The position numbers were made by a program, and so were the translations under genes. 64,000 nucleotides of DNA, from contig NZ_CP043568.1 in NCBI RefSeq assembly GCF_014076415.1, forward strand, positions 3,100,001-3,164,000. The letters run 5' to 3'. Source of the stretch: Comamonas testosteroni (GTDB lineage Bacteria; Pseudomonadota; Gammaproteobacteria; Burkholderiales; Burkholderiaceae_C). Positions 46,529 through 54,915 of this stretch are shown in pieces (within the stretch, counting starts at the first letter, position 1; every line of letters begins with the position of its first letter). The notes beneath the pieces are model-generated. The model was not told the origin of the DNA, did not search any database, and saw only the letters and a program-made list of their open reading frames with translations.

Positions 46529-49500
46529 TCAATAGAGGCTGATGGGGCTGAAAAGCTCTTCGTCCGCCAGCTGGCGCGACGGGCTGGGCCGCGCTGGCGC
46601 GCGTGGCGGTGCGGCTTCATCGCCCTGCGGCTGTGGCTTGTTGGCCTGCGCCGGGGCGGTGTTGAAGAGGTCTTGCGGGGGCTGCACGGTTTGCTCCAGC
46701 TGCAGCCAGCGGGCCTCGGGCCATTTGTGGATGCCAAGGCACATGGCGGCGTGCAGGGCGTAGTTGCGGCAGTTGCCCGCAATAAAGGTCTTGCCTCCAC
46801 GGCGCAGGATCAAAGTGCCGTTGGGAACCGTGGCGCAGTACACACGCCCTTCGTATTGCACGATCTGCCCTATGTAGCCGCGCTTGCCGTTGCCGCCGCC
46901 ATCCAGATAGGCGCGTGAGGCTAGGCGCTCATAGACGTGGTACTGGAGCTTTGGAATCGCTGGCGACTCATGCCCTCTGATGATGGGGCGGTGCTTGGGC
47001 TGCACCAAGCGCATCGATGCTGCGTTTCCAATTTTGATAAACAACTCCTGCATGTCATCCGCCAGCAAGCGAGACGTTGTGGCATAGGCGCGGCTTGGTC
47101 GATGGTGGTTCTCACGCTGCTGGACCCAGCCATCACCAGCAATGGCCGCAGTGAGGAATGCCTCTATAACGCTAGGCTTGGCATCCTTGATCCACTGAGG
47201 CACCCGGCGCTCATGCTGCAAGCGCCCCAGCGGTGCAACCAGGTCGTAGGCTTGCATGCAGGTGAGGATGTACCTGTCCGGGGAGATATGGAAGTTCCAT
47301 GGCAGACGGGACAGCAGTGCTTCGATCTCGCGGCGGCGCTCTGGCTTGACTTGGTGAAGCGTGACACGCCTGCGCACATTGCCCTGTGTTTTGCTACGCA
47401 CTTCCTGCACAGAGCCTTCGGACACCCACCACCCGAAGAAGGCCGCCATGTCGTGGGCATCGACAACCACCTCTGGCAAGAGAATGCGGTTTTGCGAGGA
47501 CACGGACTGGGGGATGACATAGGTGTCCGACTGATCCCCTGTCCAGGTCGAAGCAATCTTGAGTGCATGGTGCACGGTCAGGTCTTTGGCCAGCGTGATT
47601 TGCGGCGGCACATCAAAGTCCCATTTACGCACACCGGGAGCAATGGTTTTTTGCTGCTTTTTCAGGGTCACCATGCGATGGCCGGGCGTGACCAGGACAT
47701 CAATGGACTTGCCTTTGAGTTGCACCATGTCACCGCTGTAGGGCTTGTCGATCAGTAGCGATGGCTTTTGGTACTCAATCAGATCGGTAGAGAGGTCTAC
47801 CGTCGCGAACAGGTCTTCGTACCCTACATCTGTCCAACGCCGCCAGCCGCCGTGCGTGAGAACTTCGGTTTCAGCGTCAAAGCAGTCCAACACCTCGTTC
47901 CGAGGCCTGCGCTTGACCCAGCGGTACACATCCTTGCCGTTGACCTTGACGAGCACGCGCTGCTCTGCGGTGAGCTGCTCGTACCATTCTCGCGGCAGCT
48001 TCTGGCTGGTGTGCACGTAGCCGGGGCCGGGTTTGTCGATGGCGAGCTGGCCCAGCAGCAGGTCTTTGGCGCTGTCCACGCCCACCAGCCAGAGCTTGAT
48101 ACCGTGCGATATCTTGCGGCCGCGGTAGTTGACTTCTTGCAGGCTGCTGGGGCCGACGATGTTGCGGTTGTCGTTGTTGTCGCCCTTGATGGCGCGCAGG
48201 CCGGCAAGCTGCCCTTGCGCGCTGCGCACCCAGTTGTAGACGGCCTGGGTCTGGTCGGACGAGTCGATGCTGATGGCACTGAGGCCCAGGCTGCCGCCGT
48301 GCCAGGCCTGCACATAGCGCTGCTGCAGGTATTGGGTGACGGGCTCCCAGTCGGCCTCGCTAGCGGGGTTGCCCTGTATGACCTGGTGGGCGATGGCCCA
48401 GCTTTCCAGACCACGGCCCCAGGCCCAGATGGCGATCTCCCACCGGTCGCGCTGCACGTCGACCCCGGCGGTGAGCAGCAGCGCGCCGGCGGGCACGCGG
48501 CCCAGGGGGTAGTCTTCGGCCCGGGCTTGCAGGGCGTGTTCGTCGCTGCTGTCGCCCTTGAGCTCCCAGGTCTCGCCCAGGGTTTCGTTGGTGAAGCCGG
48601 TCATGGGCGCCACGTCGCCTGCCTGCAGGGCGCGGTGGGCTTTTTCAAATTCATCGACGATGCTGACCCAGGTGCGCTGGGGACTGTAGGCGGCCCAGAC
48701 ATGCACGCCCAGGGTGCGCGGCGGGCGGCAGGGCTGGCCCGCAGCGTCGCGCCAGATGCGGTCTGCGCCGTAGCGGCGGCCGGTCTTTTTGCAGACCCAG
48801 GTGCCGGTGAGCGGCCAGCCGCCGGGCAGGTAGTCGGCCTGGGTGATGCTCTCCAGGCAATGCGGGCAGACGTGATGCACGCTGGCGGGCTGGCCTTTGA
48901 CCCATTTGAAGCCGTAGGGCAGCTCTTTGCTGCCCCAGACGAGCGGGTGCTCCGCGCCGCAGCGCGGGCATTCGATGTGGTACTGGACGTAGGCGTCGGA
49001 TTCTTCGCAGGCGCGCTCCACATGGCACATGCCTTTGACGCGGGGTGTGCTGCCGCCGACGAACTTGGGGTATGGCGCGCCCTCCAGCCGGCCTTTGGCC
49101 AGGCTGCCGGGGTCGCCGGATTTCTCGATGCTCTGGTCGAAGGCGCTCCATTCGTCGAGGATGGATACGGCCACGGTGATGCGGCGATAGGCCCGCGCGG
49201 CCTTGCCGCCCAGCAGGTGCAGCACGCTGTCGCGGAAGGGCTTGTATTTGATGGTGTCCTCCACCCCCTTACCCTGGCGGCGCGCGGCCTGCACGGCGGC
49301 CACGCCGTCGAGCACGGGCTCGATCTCGCTCTTGACGTAGCTGTCGCGGTCGTCGTCGGTGGGCTGCCACAGCGCCTGCTTGCGGCGGCGGTGGGCGATG
49401 TTGTAGGCGACGAAGGCGGTGATCATCTTGGTATACCCGATACGTTTACTCTTGCGAACCGCCAGCTCCTCGATGCGGTCGTCGCTCATGAAGTCGAGAA

Positions 49501-49684
49501 TTCCGAGCTGAAACGGCCAGCCGACCCAGCCGCCCTTCTGGTGGCTGGATTCGCCGGCCAGCAGAAAGTGCTCTGCCGCCCATTCGCTGAGGGTTTGCGG
49601 CGCATCGGCCCGCAGGCTGGACAGGCCCAGCGCGGCTGCGGCCTGAATGGCAGCCATGGCCTCGGGGCTGAGAGGTGCGCTCAT
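46529..49684 (-). CDS. Terminase large subunit (gpA family) with intein
   Basis: 1,051-residue precursor; about 680 residues after intein removal, normal for gpA-type TerL. ATPase part (about 1-345): GWPFQLGILDFM, VRKSKRIGYTK (Walker-A-like), VAVSILDEWSAFD (Walker B); a zinc-ribbon-like ECPRCGAEH / CPHC insert is at about 238-276. Nuclease part: LTAGVDVQRDRWEIAIWAW, ISIDSSDQTQ and the post-intein CRNYALHAAM. Packages DNA into the prohead. The start overlaps TerS by ATGA. Confidence 0.93.
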   Translation of the reverse strand: MSAPLSPEAMAAIQAAAALGLSSLRADAPQTLSEWAAEHFLLAGESSHQKGGWVGWPFQLGILDFMSDDRIEELAVRKSKRIGYTKMITAFVAYNIAHRRRKQALWQPTDDDRDSYVKSEIEPVLDGVAAVQAARRQGKGVEDTIKYKPFRDSVLHLLGGKAARAYRRITVAVSILDEWSAFDQSIEKSGDPGSLAKGRLEGAPYPKFVGGSTPRVKGMCHVERACEESDAYVQYHIECPRCGAEHPLVWGSKELPYGFKWVKGQPASVHHVCPHCLESITQADYLPGGWPLTGTWVCKKTGRRYGADRIWRDAAGQPCRPPRTLGVHVWAAYSPQRTWVSIVDEFEKAHRALQAGDVAPMTGFTNETLGETWELKGDSSDEHALQARAEDYPLGRVPAGALLLTAGVDVQRDRWEIAIWAWGRGLESWAIAHQVIQGNPASEADWEPVTQYLQQRYVQAWHGGSLGLSAISIDSSDQTQAVYNWVRSAQGQLAGLRAIKGDNNDNRNIVGPSSLQEVNYRGRKISHGIKLWLVGVDSAKDLLLGQLAIDKPGPGYVHTSQKLPREWYEQLTAEQRVLVKVNGKDVYRWVKRRPRNEVLDCFDAETEVLTHGGWRRWTDVGYEDLFATVDLSTDLIEYQKPSLLIDKPYSGDMVQLKGKSIDVLVTPGHRMVTLKKQQKTIAPGVRKWDFDVPPQITLAKDLTVHHALKIASTWTGDQSDTYVIPQSVSSQNRILLPEVVVDAHDMAAFFGWWVSEGSVQEVRSKTQGNVRRRVTLHQVKPERRREIEALLSRLPWNFHISPDRYILTCMQAYDLVAPLGRLQHERRVPQWIKDAKPSVIEAFLTAAIAGDGWVQQRENHHRPSRAYATTSRLLADDMQELFIKIGNAASMRLVQPKHRPIIRGHESPAIPKLQYHVYERLASRAYLDGGGNGKRGYIGQIVQYEGRVYCATVPNGTLILRRGGKTFIAGNCRNYALHAAMCLGIHKWPEARWLQLEQTVQPPQDLFNTAPAQANKPQPQGDEAAPPRAPARPSPSRQLADEELFSPISLY
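46772..47884 (-). mobile_element. Intein with LAGLIDADG-type endonuclease inside TerL
   Basis: 371 residues (precursor 601-971). Block A CFDAETEVLTHGGW begins with Cys; block B VLVTPGHRM; endonuclease motifs FFGWWVSEGSV and FLTAAIAGDGWV (DOD type); block F VYCATVPNGTLILRRGGKTF; block G FIAGN then +1 Cys (CRNYALH). The residue before the final Asn is Gly rather than the usual His. Splicing would restore EVLD-CRNYALHAAM, the conserved nuclease region. Inserted, as is common, at an active-site motif. Confidence 0.92.
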
Positions 49685-50247
49685 GCGGCGTCGCCCTCCT
49701 CTTCGCTGCCAGCTCTGATATCAAATGCTGCAGTCTCGTCTGCGTCGAGCTGCGCCATGGCTTCGACCTCTTTGTTGACCAGCTGGGAGGTGGAGCGGAT
49801 CCATTCGTTGCGCGCGTCGGCCATGATGCGCAGCACGATCAGCAGCACCTCTTGGGGCAGGTCGGGGCAGGCCTTGCGCACCTGGCCTTCGAACTGGTCC
49901 ATCCGATCGACGATGGCCGAGCTGGCCAGCCCGAGCACGTCGGCCAGGATGCCAATGGGCGCGTACTCGCCACGGGCCACTTGGTTCTTCAACTCCTGCG
50001 CCTCGCGCTGGGCCCTGGCCAGGCCGGCTCGTTCTTGGACCAGGTCGAGGCCCAGGGTCTCGCCGATCCGGCCCGCGGCCTGGTCGCGCAGGTGCTCGCA
50101 GTAGCCCACCAGCCAGGCGTGGACGTTTTCACCACGAGTCAGCACGCCTTCGCTCACGCGCTTGCTGATGCTGGCTTCGCTGACACCCACCATCTGCGCA
50201 AACTCTGCTTGCGAAACGATAGCATCCAAATAAGGCAGAACCTTCAC
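49681..50247 (-). CDS. Terminase small subunit (Nu1-like)
   Basis: 188 residues. N-terminal winged-helix DNA-binding domain (IVSQAEFAQMVGVSEASISKRVSEGVLTRG), a helical middle with QEAQELKNQVARGEYAP, and an acidic C-terminus. Recognises cos and recruits TerL; lambda-like organisation predicts a cos site nearby, not located by eye. Overlaps TerL by ATGA. Confidence 0.85.
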   Translation of the reverse strand: MKVLPYLDAIVSQAEFAQMVGVSEASISKRVSEGVLTRGENVHAWLVGYCEHLRDQAAGRIGETLGLDLVQERAGLARAQREAQELKNQVARGEYAPIGILADVLGLASSAIVDRMDQFEGQVRKACPDLPQEVLLIVLRIMADARNEWIRSTSQLVNKEVEAMAQLDADETAAFDIRAGSEEEGDAA

Positions 50248-50365
50248 TTAACCCCCTTAGGAAACTCACGCAACAGTCCGACAACGCGGCTCGAATTACC
50301 CGCTTCAGAGGCTCGCCGGAAGGACCCGCGACCCTCACCCTGCCTATTTTTTGTGCAATGCAACA

Positions 50366-50914
50366 TCAGACCTTGACCTCCAGGCCCAGGGCCATTCGTG
50401 CGGACTTGCCGGCGTAGTACGAGATGCTGGTGTCGCCACCCTCCATGCGGGCCACGATGCGGCGTGCCCAGTCCTTGCCGTCGTTGCGCTCCTGCAGGTT
50501 GACCTTCACAGGCGGCGCGGCCACGGGCGCAGGCAAGGCAGGCAGGCCCTGCTGCTGGGCATAGGTCTGGCGCGGCATGACGGCATCGCACATCAGCTCG
50601 AACTGCGGCAGGTTGGGCGGGAAGTCGGGGTGCTCGGCAGCCAGGCGGGCGGCCGCGGCCTCCAGCACATCGGCAGGAAAGCGCCCCAGGCGCGCCTGCC
50701 AGACGTTCATGGCCGCACGGATGCCCTTGTCGTGGCCCAGGCCGTCCTTCAGGCCCGTGGCGAACTTGCTGAGGAACAGGCTGCCGTAGCTGCCCTGCAG
50801 CAGCACGAACAGCTTGCGCACCGCCGGGCCGGCCCGCAGCCCGTCGGCCGGATCTGCGGCGCGTGCCTGCGCTTGCTGGATCGCTTCAGCCGTCAACGTC
50901 GCCACGTCATGCAT
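50366..50914 (-). CDS. Replication protein P-like
   Basis: 182 residues. VRKLFVLLQGSYGSLFLSKF, IRAAMNVWQARLGRF and FPPNLPQFELMCDAV match the lambda P family (helicase loader; compare lambda FLPSPGQFVAWC). The C-terminal part ends with KDWARRIVARMEGG. ATG 50914 overlaps the stop of the upstream O-like gene, as in lambda O-P. About 118 bp with no clear feature separate it from the terminase gene. Confidence 0.75.
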   Translation of the reverse strand: MHDVATLTAEAIQQAQARAADPADGLRAGPAVRKLFVLLQGSYGSLFLSKFATGLKDGLGHDKGIRAAMNVWQARLGRFPADVLEAAAARLAAEHPDFPPNLPQFELMCDAVMPRQTYAQQQGLPALPAPVAAPPVKVNLQERNDGKDWARRIVARMEGGDTSISYYAGKSARMALGLEVKV

Positions 50915-51695
50915 CCCACACTCCGTCGAAAATCGTTGCCGCAGCAGCAGCGTGCTTGTTCGCGTTGAACGCCGGCGCACGACCGCCCGCCGGCGCTGCA
51001 GCAGGCCTGAGCCATGCGGCCTGCAGCCCTTGCGAGCCGCGTATGCACCACAGCTGCAGAAAGGCCTCCAGCGTCATGCCGGCCTTGGCAGCCTCTGCCT
51101 TGGCGCCCTTCAGCACGGTCTCCGTCACCGGTGCCCGTTTGACCTTGCGCAGCTGCAGCCAGTCGGCCCAGGTCTGGTCGGTCACATCCTCCGGTTGAGC
51201 AACAGGTCCTGCGCGCTCAAGCGCAGGTGTGTTGGTTCTTTGATGGTTCCTATGACGGTTCAATGATGATTTGGGTGCGCTTGGTTCACCCCTGGGGTGC
51301 GCCTGGTGCGGGGGTACAGGTGCGCCTGGTTCACCACCTGGTGCGCCTGGTGCGGGGGGTGCGCTATCTGCGGGGGGTGCGCCATCTGCACCACCTGCCT
51401 TGCTCCGACTGCGACCGACAGGTGCCTTCGTCGGGTCAAAACTGCCCGGTGTGATGGTGTAGCTGGTGCTGGCGTTCAGGCGATATTCCCGAAAGACCAG
51501 ACCGACCTTCTGCAGCCACGACAGCGCCTCTTGCACGGCCCGCTCAGACAGGCAGGTACGCCTGGCAATGGTGCCGACACCGGGCCAGCACACGCCGTCG
51601 TCATTCGACTGATCCGCCAGCGATATCAGAACTGCCTTTTGCGCTGCGGACATGCCCTGCAGCGGCCAGCAGGCCGACATGATGATGGTGCTCAT
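50907..51695 (-). CDS. Replication initiator-like protein (O-like) with repeated linker
   Basis: 262 residues. Winged helix (about 15-80): AAQKAVLISLADQSNDDGVCWPGVGTIARRTCLSERAVQEAL, as in phage O-type initiators. The middle (about 100-145) is Gly/Ala/Pro-rich and encoded by direct repeats. The C-terminal domain (WADWLQLRKVKRAPVTETVLKG) is the helix-rich part found in such proteins. The lambda origin lies in O, and the repeats here suggest the same. Confidence 0.82.
   Translation of the reverse strand: MSTIIMSACWPLQGMSAAQKAVLISLADQSNDDGVCWPGVGTIARRTCLSERAVQEALSWLQKVGLVFREYRLNASTSYTITPGSFDPTKAPVGRSRSKAGGADGAPPADSAPPAPGAPGGEPGAPVPPHQAHPRGEPSAPKSSLNRHRNHQRTNTPALERAGPVAQPEDVTDQTWADWLQLRKVKRAPVTETVLKGAKAEAAKAGMTLEAFLQLWCIRGSQGLQAAWLRPAAAPAGGRAPAFNANKHAAAAATIFDGVWDA
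51274..51382. repeat. Six GGTGCGC iterons inside O-like gene (candidate replication origin)
   Basis: GGTGCGC recurs at 51274, 51296, 51319, 51340, 51358 and 51376, at 18-23-bp spacing, with similar flanks (CTGGTGCGG, TTCACC). It encodes the Pro-rich linker. The position inside O equals the lambda ori, where O binds iterons. Confidence 0.6.
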
Positions 51696-51708
51696 ACTTC
51701 TCTCCCGA

Positions 51709-52125
51709 TCAGGCCAAGGCCGTTTGGCGCGCCTTGCAGCGCACAGGCATCACGTCACGCTGGCGTGGCGACAGGCTGCAGCGGCGCGCAGTGCCCTCCT
51801 CCAGCCGTCCGGCCGCCAGCAGGGCATTGACCGTGCTGGCCACGCTGCACAGCTCCAGCCACTCGCCCGTCTGGGTGTTGTGGTAATCGCGCAGCTCGCG
51901 CCGGCTCATGTCGCGCACGCCTTGCTGGTGGGCATGGCGCAGCGACTCGTACAGGCGCTCGTGCAGACGGCGGCGCGTTTCGTTGCCCAGAGCGGCAAAC
52001 GCCTCGGCGCTGGTGTCGCGCCCGGTCACCACGGATTGGGGTTGCTGCATGGTCAAACCTCCTGATATCTGCACGGGCGGCTGCGCGCCTGCGCTCAAAT
52101 TCGTTGCTGGGTTCATGGAAGTCAT
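51709..52125 (-). CDS. Hypothetical phage early protein
   Basis: 138 residues. N-terminal part low-complexity (NLSAGAQPPVQISGG); the remainder is helical and Arg-rich: GNETRRRLHERLYESLRHAHQQGVRDMSRRELRDYHNTQTGEW. No family. It overlaps the upstream gene by ATGA and precedes the O-like gene by 13 bp; translation is likely. The Arg-rich helices suggest nucleic-acid contact, which is speculative. Confidence 0.6.
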   Translation of the reverse strand: MTSMNPATNLSAGAQPPVQISGGLTMQQPQSVVTGRDTSAEAFAALGNETRRRLHERLYESLRHAHQQGVRDMSRRELRDYHNTQTGEWLELCSVASTVNALLAAGRLEEGTARRCSLSPRQRDVMPVRCKARQTALA

Positions 52126-52955
52126 ACGCCTGCGGCCTCGCGCAAGCGGTAGCGGATGCGGCGCTCCAGATAGGCCGTGGCGTCGGCGCGCTTGGCCACC
52201 TTGTCCATGTCAAAGCGCGGCAGGTAGCCAAGCTTTGGCTTCACAAACAGCAAGACGGGGCGAACAAGCGCGCCGCCTGTGCCGCTGACGGCCCAGATGC
52301 CGCGAGCCAGATGAGCTGTGCGCCCGTCCGGCTCACCCTTGCGGTTGGTGCGCGGCGAATCGCGCTCGCTGCCATAGGCAATGAAATAGCGCCGGCCAGC
52401 CTGCTTCTTGGTGCCACGGTGCACGCGCAGATAGCCCTTGGCGTTCATATTGGCCTTGTAGCCCTGCTCGCCAAACGCCTGGAAGTAGCTGATCAGTTGC
52501 ACCAGAAACGGCCCGCGCAGGTTGCCCTTGCCGTCATCGCTGCCGGGGTAAGGGCCACCTCTGGCCTCATCGGGTATCGCCGTCTGATAACCAGCAGGCA
52601 GGATGCCCGCACGCTTCAGTGCCACCTCACTGCGTTTGTCGCGCCGGCGGCCGCCCCAGGTCTGGGCATCCAGAATCTTTTGCGGATCGATCCCCTTTCC
52701 GCCCATATAGGTCGGCTCGATCGTCACGCTCAGCCTGGCGGCCGTGGCCATGCGCACAAACGGGCTGCGCAGGATGTAATCCGTAGGCCGGTCGAACACC
52801 GCACGCATCTCGTCCTGCATGGCACGGCGGATCTCGAAGCCCGTATCGTTCAGCGCCTTGGCATAGGCCTTGGCCGCCTGCGGGCCCGCCAGCCCGTGGA
52901 TCTGCCGCAGCAGCTCCGCCTGGTTCAGCACTCGCGCGCTCAGCTGGATATGCAT
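52122..52955 (-). CDS. Hypothetical phage protein
   Basis: 277 residues. Begins MHIQLSARVLNQAELLRQIHGLAGPQAAKAYAKALNDTGFEIRRAM and contains ADKKR-type basic segments (GGRRRDKRSEVALKRAGILPAGYQ, YFIAYGSERDSPRTNRKGEPDGRTAHLARGIW). The opening resembles minor virion proteins of the gp10/Z type, but it lies in the early region, so the role is unclear. ATG 52955 was chosen over upstream GTG-like starts; it overlaps its neighbour closely. Confidence 0.6.
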   Translation of the reverse strand: MHIQLSARVLNQAELLRQIHGLAGPQAAKAYAKALNDTGFEIRRAMQDEMRAVFDRPTDYILRSPFVRMATAARLSVTIEPTYMGGKGIDPQKILDAQTWGGRRRDKRSEVALKRAGILPAGYQTAIPDEARGGPYPGSDDGKGNLRGPFLVQLISYFQAFGEQGYKANMNAKGYLRVHRGTKKQAGRRYFIAYGSERDSPRTNRKGEPDGRTAHLARGIWAVSGTGGALVRPVLLFVKPKLGYLPRFDMDKVAKRADATAYLERRIRYRLREAAGV

Positions 52956-52956
52956 A

Positions 52957-53490
52957 TCAGCCCTCCTCCACCGACGCCGGCACACGCGCTGCCGCCGTGG
53001 CCAGCAGCTGGTTCAAGGCAGATATCAGCTCGTTGTAGCGGTACTGCAGCCGCTTGATCTCGTTGCGGCTCACCATGGCCTTGCCGCCACGAAAGGCGTC
53101 TGCCGCGGCGGATGTGAACTCGCCCACCTCCTGCTGCAGGGCCACAAACGCCTCCACCGGGTCGCCCTCTGCCTGGTCGGGCAGCGCGGGCACGCAGGTG
53201 TAGCCCAGGGCCGCTGCCATGGCGCGCAAGATAGCCGGGTTGCCCGCCATCACCTGCAGCGCCACAGACTCGCGCAGCGTCAGGTGGTGCGTCGTGTTGT
53301 TCGGGTTCAGCTTGTTCTGCAGCGTATTGGCGCTCACACCCATGCGCTCGGCCAGCACTCGCACACCGCCGGGATGTTTGTGCGCAATGAGATAGGCCGC
53401 ATCCGCAACATCGACTGGTATTGGCATGTCGGCCTGAGCATCCAATTCGCCATTGTTTGTGTAGGGAGGAAAAGAGACACTGCTTCTCAT
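52957..53490 (-). CDS. CII-like phage regulatory protein
   Basis: 177 residues. Core (about 25-90): VDVADAAYLIAHKHPGGVRVLAERMGVSANTLQNKLNPNNTTHHLTLRESVALQVMAGN is the phage regulatory CII (CP76) pattern with a helix-turn-helix. Activator of lysogenic or replication genes by family analogy. ATG 53490 shares the palindromic CATG with the divergent plus-strand gene at 53489, so their starts overlap. Confidence 0.8.
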   Translation of the reverse strand: MRSSVSFPPYTNNGELDAQADMPIPVDVADAAYLIAHKHPGGVRVLAERMGVSANTLQNKLNPNNTTHHLTLRESVALQVMAGNPAILRAMAAALGYTCVPALPDQAEGDPVEAFVALQQEVGEFTSAAADAFRGGKAMVSRNEIKRLQYRYNELISALNQLLATAAARVPASVEEG

Positions 53491-53764
53491 GACCACACCT
53501 CACTTCTCAGGCGAATCGCTGACGGCCGCTGCACAGACAGCCAAGCAGACTCCCATCGTCCCCACACCCGAGTGGGCCCACGCCATGGAGCTGCTGCTGC
53601 AGCAAATCGTCTTTGTCCTAGACGTCGAAGGCCGCGACAGCTTCACCACCCGCAAAGTCGCCCGCTGGAACAACCAGTGCATCCACGAAATGCTGCGCAC
53701 CGGCAGCGTGCCCCTGCCCGTCATCGAAGAGCTGCAGCGCGTGGCGGTGCGGGTGCTGACGTGA
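53489..53764 (+). CDS. Hypothetical protein divergent from CII-like gene
   Basis: 91 residues: THFSG-type polar start then WAHAMELLLQQIVFVLDVEGRDSFTTRKVARWNNQCIHEML. The middle resembles a small helical regulator, family unknown. Its ATG overlaps the opposite start codon of the CII-like gene, so expression of the two must share a regulatory region. Confidence 0.5.
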   Translation: MTTPHFSGESLTAAAQTAKQTPIVPTPEWAHAMELLLQQIVFVLDVEGRDSFTTRKVARWNNQCIHEMLRTGSVPLPVIEELQRVAVRVLT

Positions 53765-53839
53765 GGCTTCAGGCCCGAAATAGAGCCCACCCCCTCTTTG
53801 AATACGATCGAACTCTCAACACCATTACCCATGTGAACC

Positions 53840-54073
53840 ATGGGCAATAAACCTTTGAATGAAGACATTCACTACCTCAACGGCCAGATTGATGCGTTGA
53901 CGGCACTGGTGCTTGCAATTGCAAACTGCACTGTGGACAAGGACGACTTCCGCACGGAAGGTCTTGAGAGGCTGCAATCTGTTGAGACGGCATTGCTTCA
54001 TCAGGCGGTCCCTGAAAGCCGACTGATCGCGATAGATCACATGAAGCAATGGCTGGAGAGCGTGACAAGCTGA
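53840..54073 (+). CDS. Hypothetical small phage protein
   Basis: 77 residues, predominantly helical: LNEDIHYLNGQIDALTALVLAIANCTVDKDDFRTEGLERLQSVETALL. One Cys, no membrane segment. It is 75 bp after the preceding plus-strand gene with no strong ribosome site. Plausible small early protein opposite to the main leftward operon. Confidence 0.5.
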   Translation: MGNKPLNEDIHYLNGQIDALTALVLAIANCTVDKDDFRTEGLERLQSVETALLHQAVPESRLIAIDHMKQWLESVTS

Positions 54074-54217
54074 GGCGGTAACGCAAAGACGCCGCCGCGC
54101 GCTCCTGCAATGGATCAAGCCAAGCCATAAGAACCTCCTGGCACAAAGGTGCCCGCCCCACACTTGGTTACGATGGCGGCGACCAAACCTTTACCAACTG
54201 CACCAAGGAAGACGGAC

Positions 54218-54424
54218 ATGACCAAGGAAAAAATGATGAGCGGCGCCGAGTTCAAGGCCCACTTCAAAGATCTGGTGGATTCGCTCAAGGACGACGACCT
54301 GGTGTACTTCGGCTCGGCCGACCTGAGCATGTATCGCGTCAAAGAGCGCGGCCCACTCCAAGGACCGCGCATGGTGCAGATCGAGTTCAACGAAACATAC
54401 GAAGTCACGACAGTTCCCGACTGA
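54218..54424 (+). CDS. Hypothetical small phage protein
   Basis: 68 residues: SGAEFKAHFKDLVDSLKDDDLVYFGSADLSMYRVKERGPLQGPRMVQIEFNETYEVTTV. ATG 54218 follows AAGGAAG; the longer frame to 54149 lacks one. Predicted alpha/beta. The 3' end overlaps the opposite-strand gene 54405-54788 by 20 bp. No family. Confidence 0.55.
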   Translation: MTKEKMMSGAEFKAHFKDLVDSLKDDDLVYFGSADLSMYRVKERGPLQGPRMVQIEFNETYEVTTVPD

Positions 54425-54788
54425 GCCGATCTCGCAACTCGTTCACCAGCTTTTCAACTTCACCCGCAACCCGCAGGTCTTGCATGGCGGCGTACGACGC
54501 ATCGCGTGCTCCCATGCAGGTGCTGGTGATTCGCACTAGTCCGCCCGGCAGCAAATCCAGGGCCACTTGCGCGATTGGCAAGGCTTTGCTGGGCGACTGG
54601 ACACCGCACCTGCCCAGATAAGCCGCAGCGGTATCCACCAAACCATGAGCGCTTTCCACCGGCAGCCGTATGCGCAGCACCTCAGCGTCACACGCAAACG
54701 AGAAGCAGATCCAGCCGTCGCTTACCGGCGTCGTGCCACGCCACAGCACAGGCTGATAACGATCAAGATGAGACGCGGGCTTAGTCAT
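54405..54788 (-). CDS. Hypothetical phage protein
   Basis: 127 residues: LWRGTTPVSDGWICFSFACDAEVLRIRLPVESAHGLVDTAAAYLGR and a helical C-terminus (GEVEKLVNELRDRLSREL). No named family. Its ATG is within the stop region of the small gene upstream, so the two are coupled in the leftward early operon. Confidence 0.6.
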   Translation of the reverse strand: MTKPASHLDRYQPVLWRGTTPVSDGWICFSFACDAEVLRIRLPVESAHGLVDTAAAYLGRCGVQSPSKALPIAQVALDLLPGGLVRITSTCMGARDASYAAMQDLRVAGEVEKLVNELRDRLSRELS

Positions 54789-54915
54789 GAGATTCCCGCT
54801 CCACCACTTCAGGCACTTGCCGTGGTTGCGCCTGCTTCACGCAGATTTCCGGCGGCGCGAAGTAATCCGGCCAGAAGCGATGCAACGCACCAGCCTTCAC
54901 CAGCACAGTCGACAT
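54781..54915 (-). CDS. Very small hypothetical protein (tentative)
   Basis: 44 residues from ATG 54915: STVLVKAGALHRFWPDYFAPPEICVKQAQPRQ. The longer reading to 54972 adds a membrane-like segment but overlaps the plus-strand gene at 54914. Kept because its stop overlaps the start of the next gene; coding evidence is thin. Confidence 0.35.
   Translation of the reverse strand: MSTVLVKAGALHRFWPDYFAPPEICVKQAQPRQVPEVVERESHD

Noticed and set aside
47768..50104. 778-residue open frame antisense to TerL
   Set aside because: Shadow of the terminase gene; composition (Val/Gly/His/Ala) is that of reversed codons and it has no motifs.
51274..51382. CRISPR-like array
   Set aside because: Units are 7 bp with 18-23-bp period and lie in a coding frame. 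Spacers are not unique and no cas gene is near.
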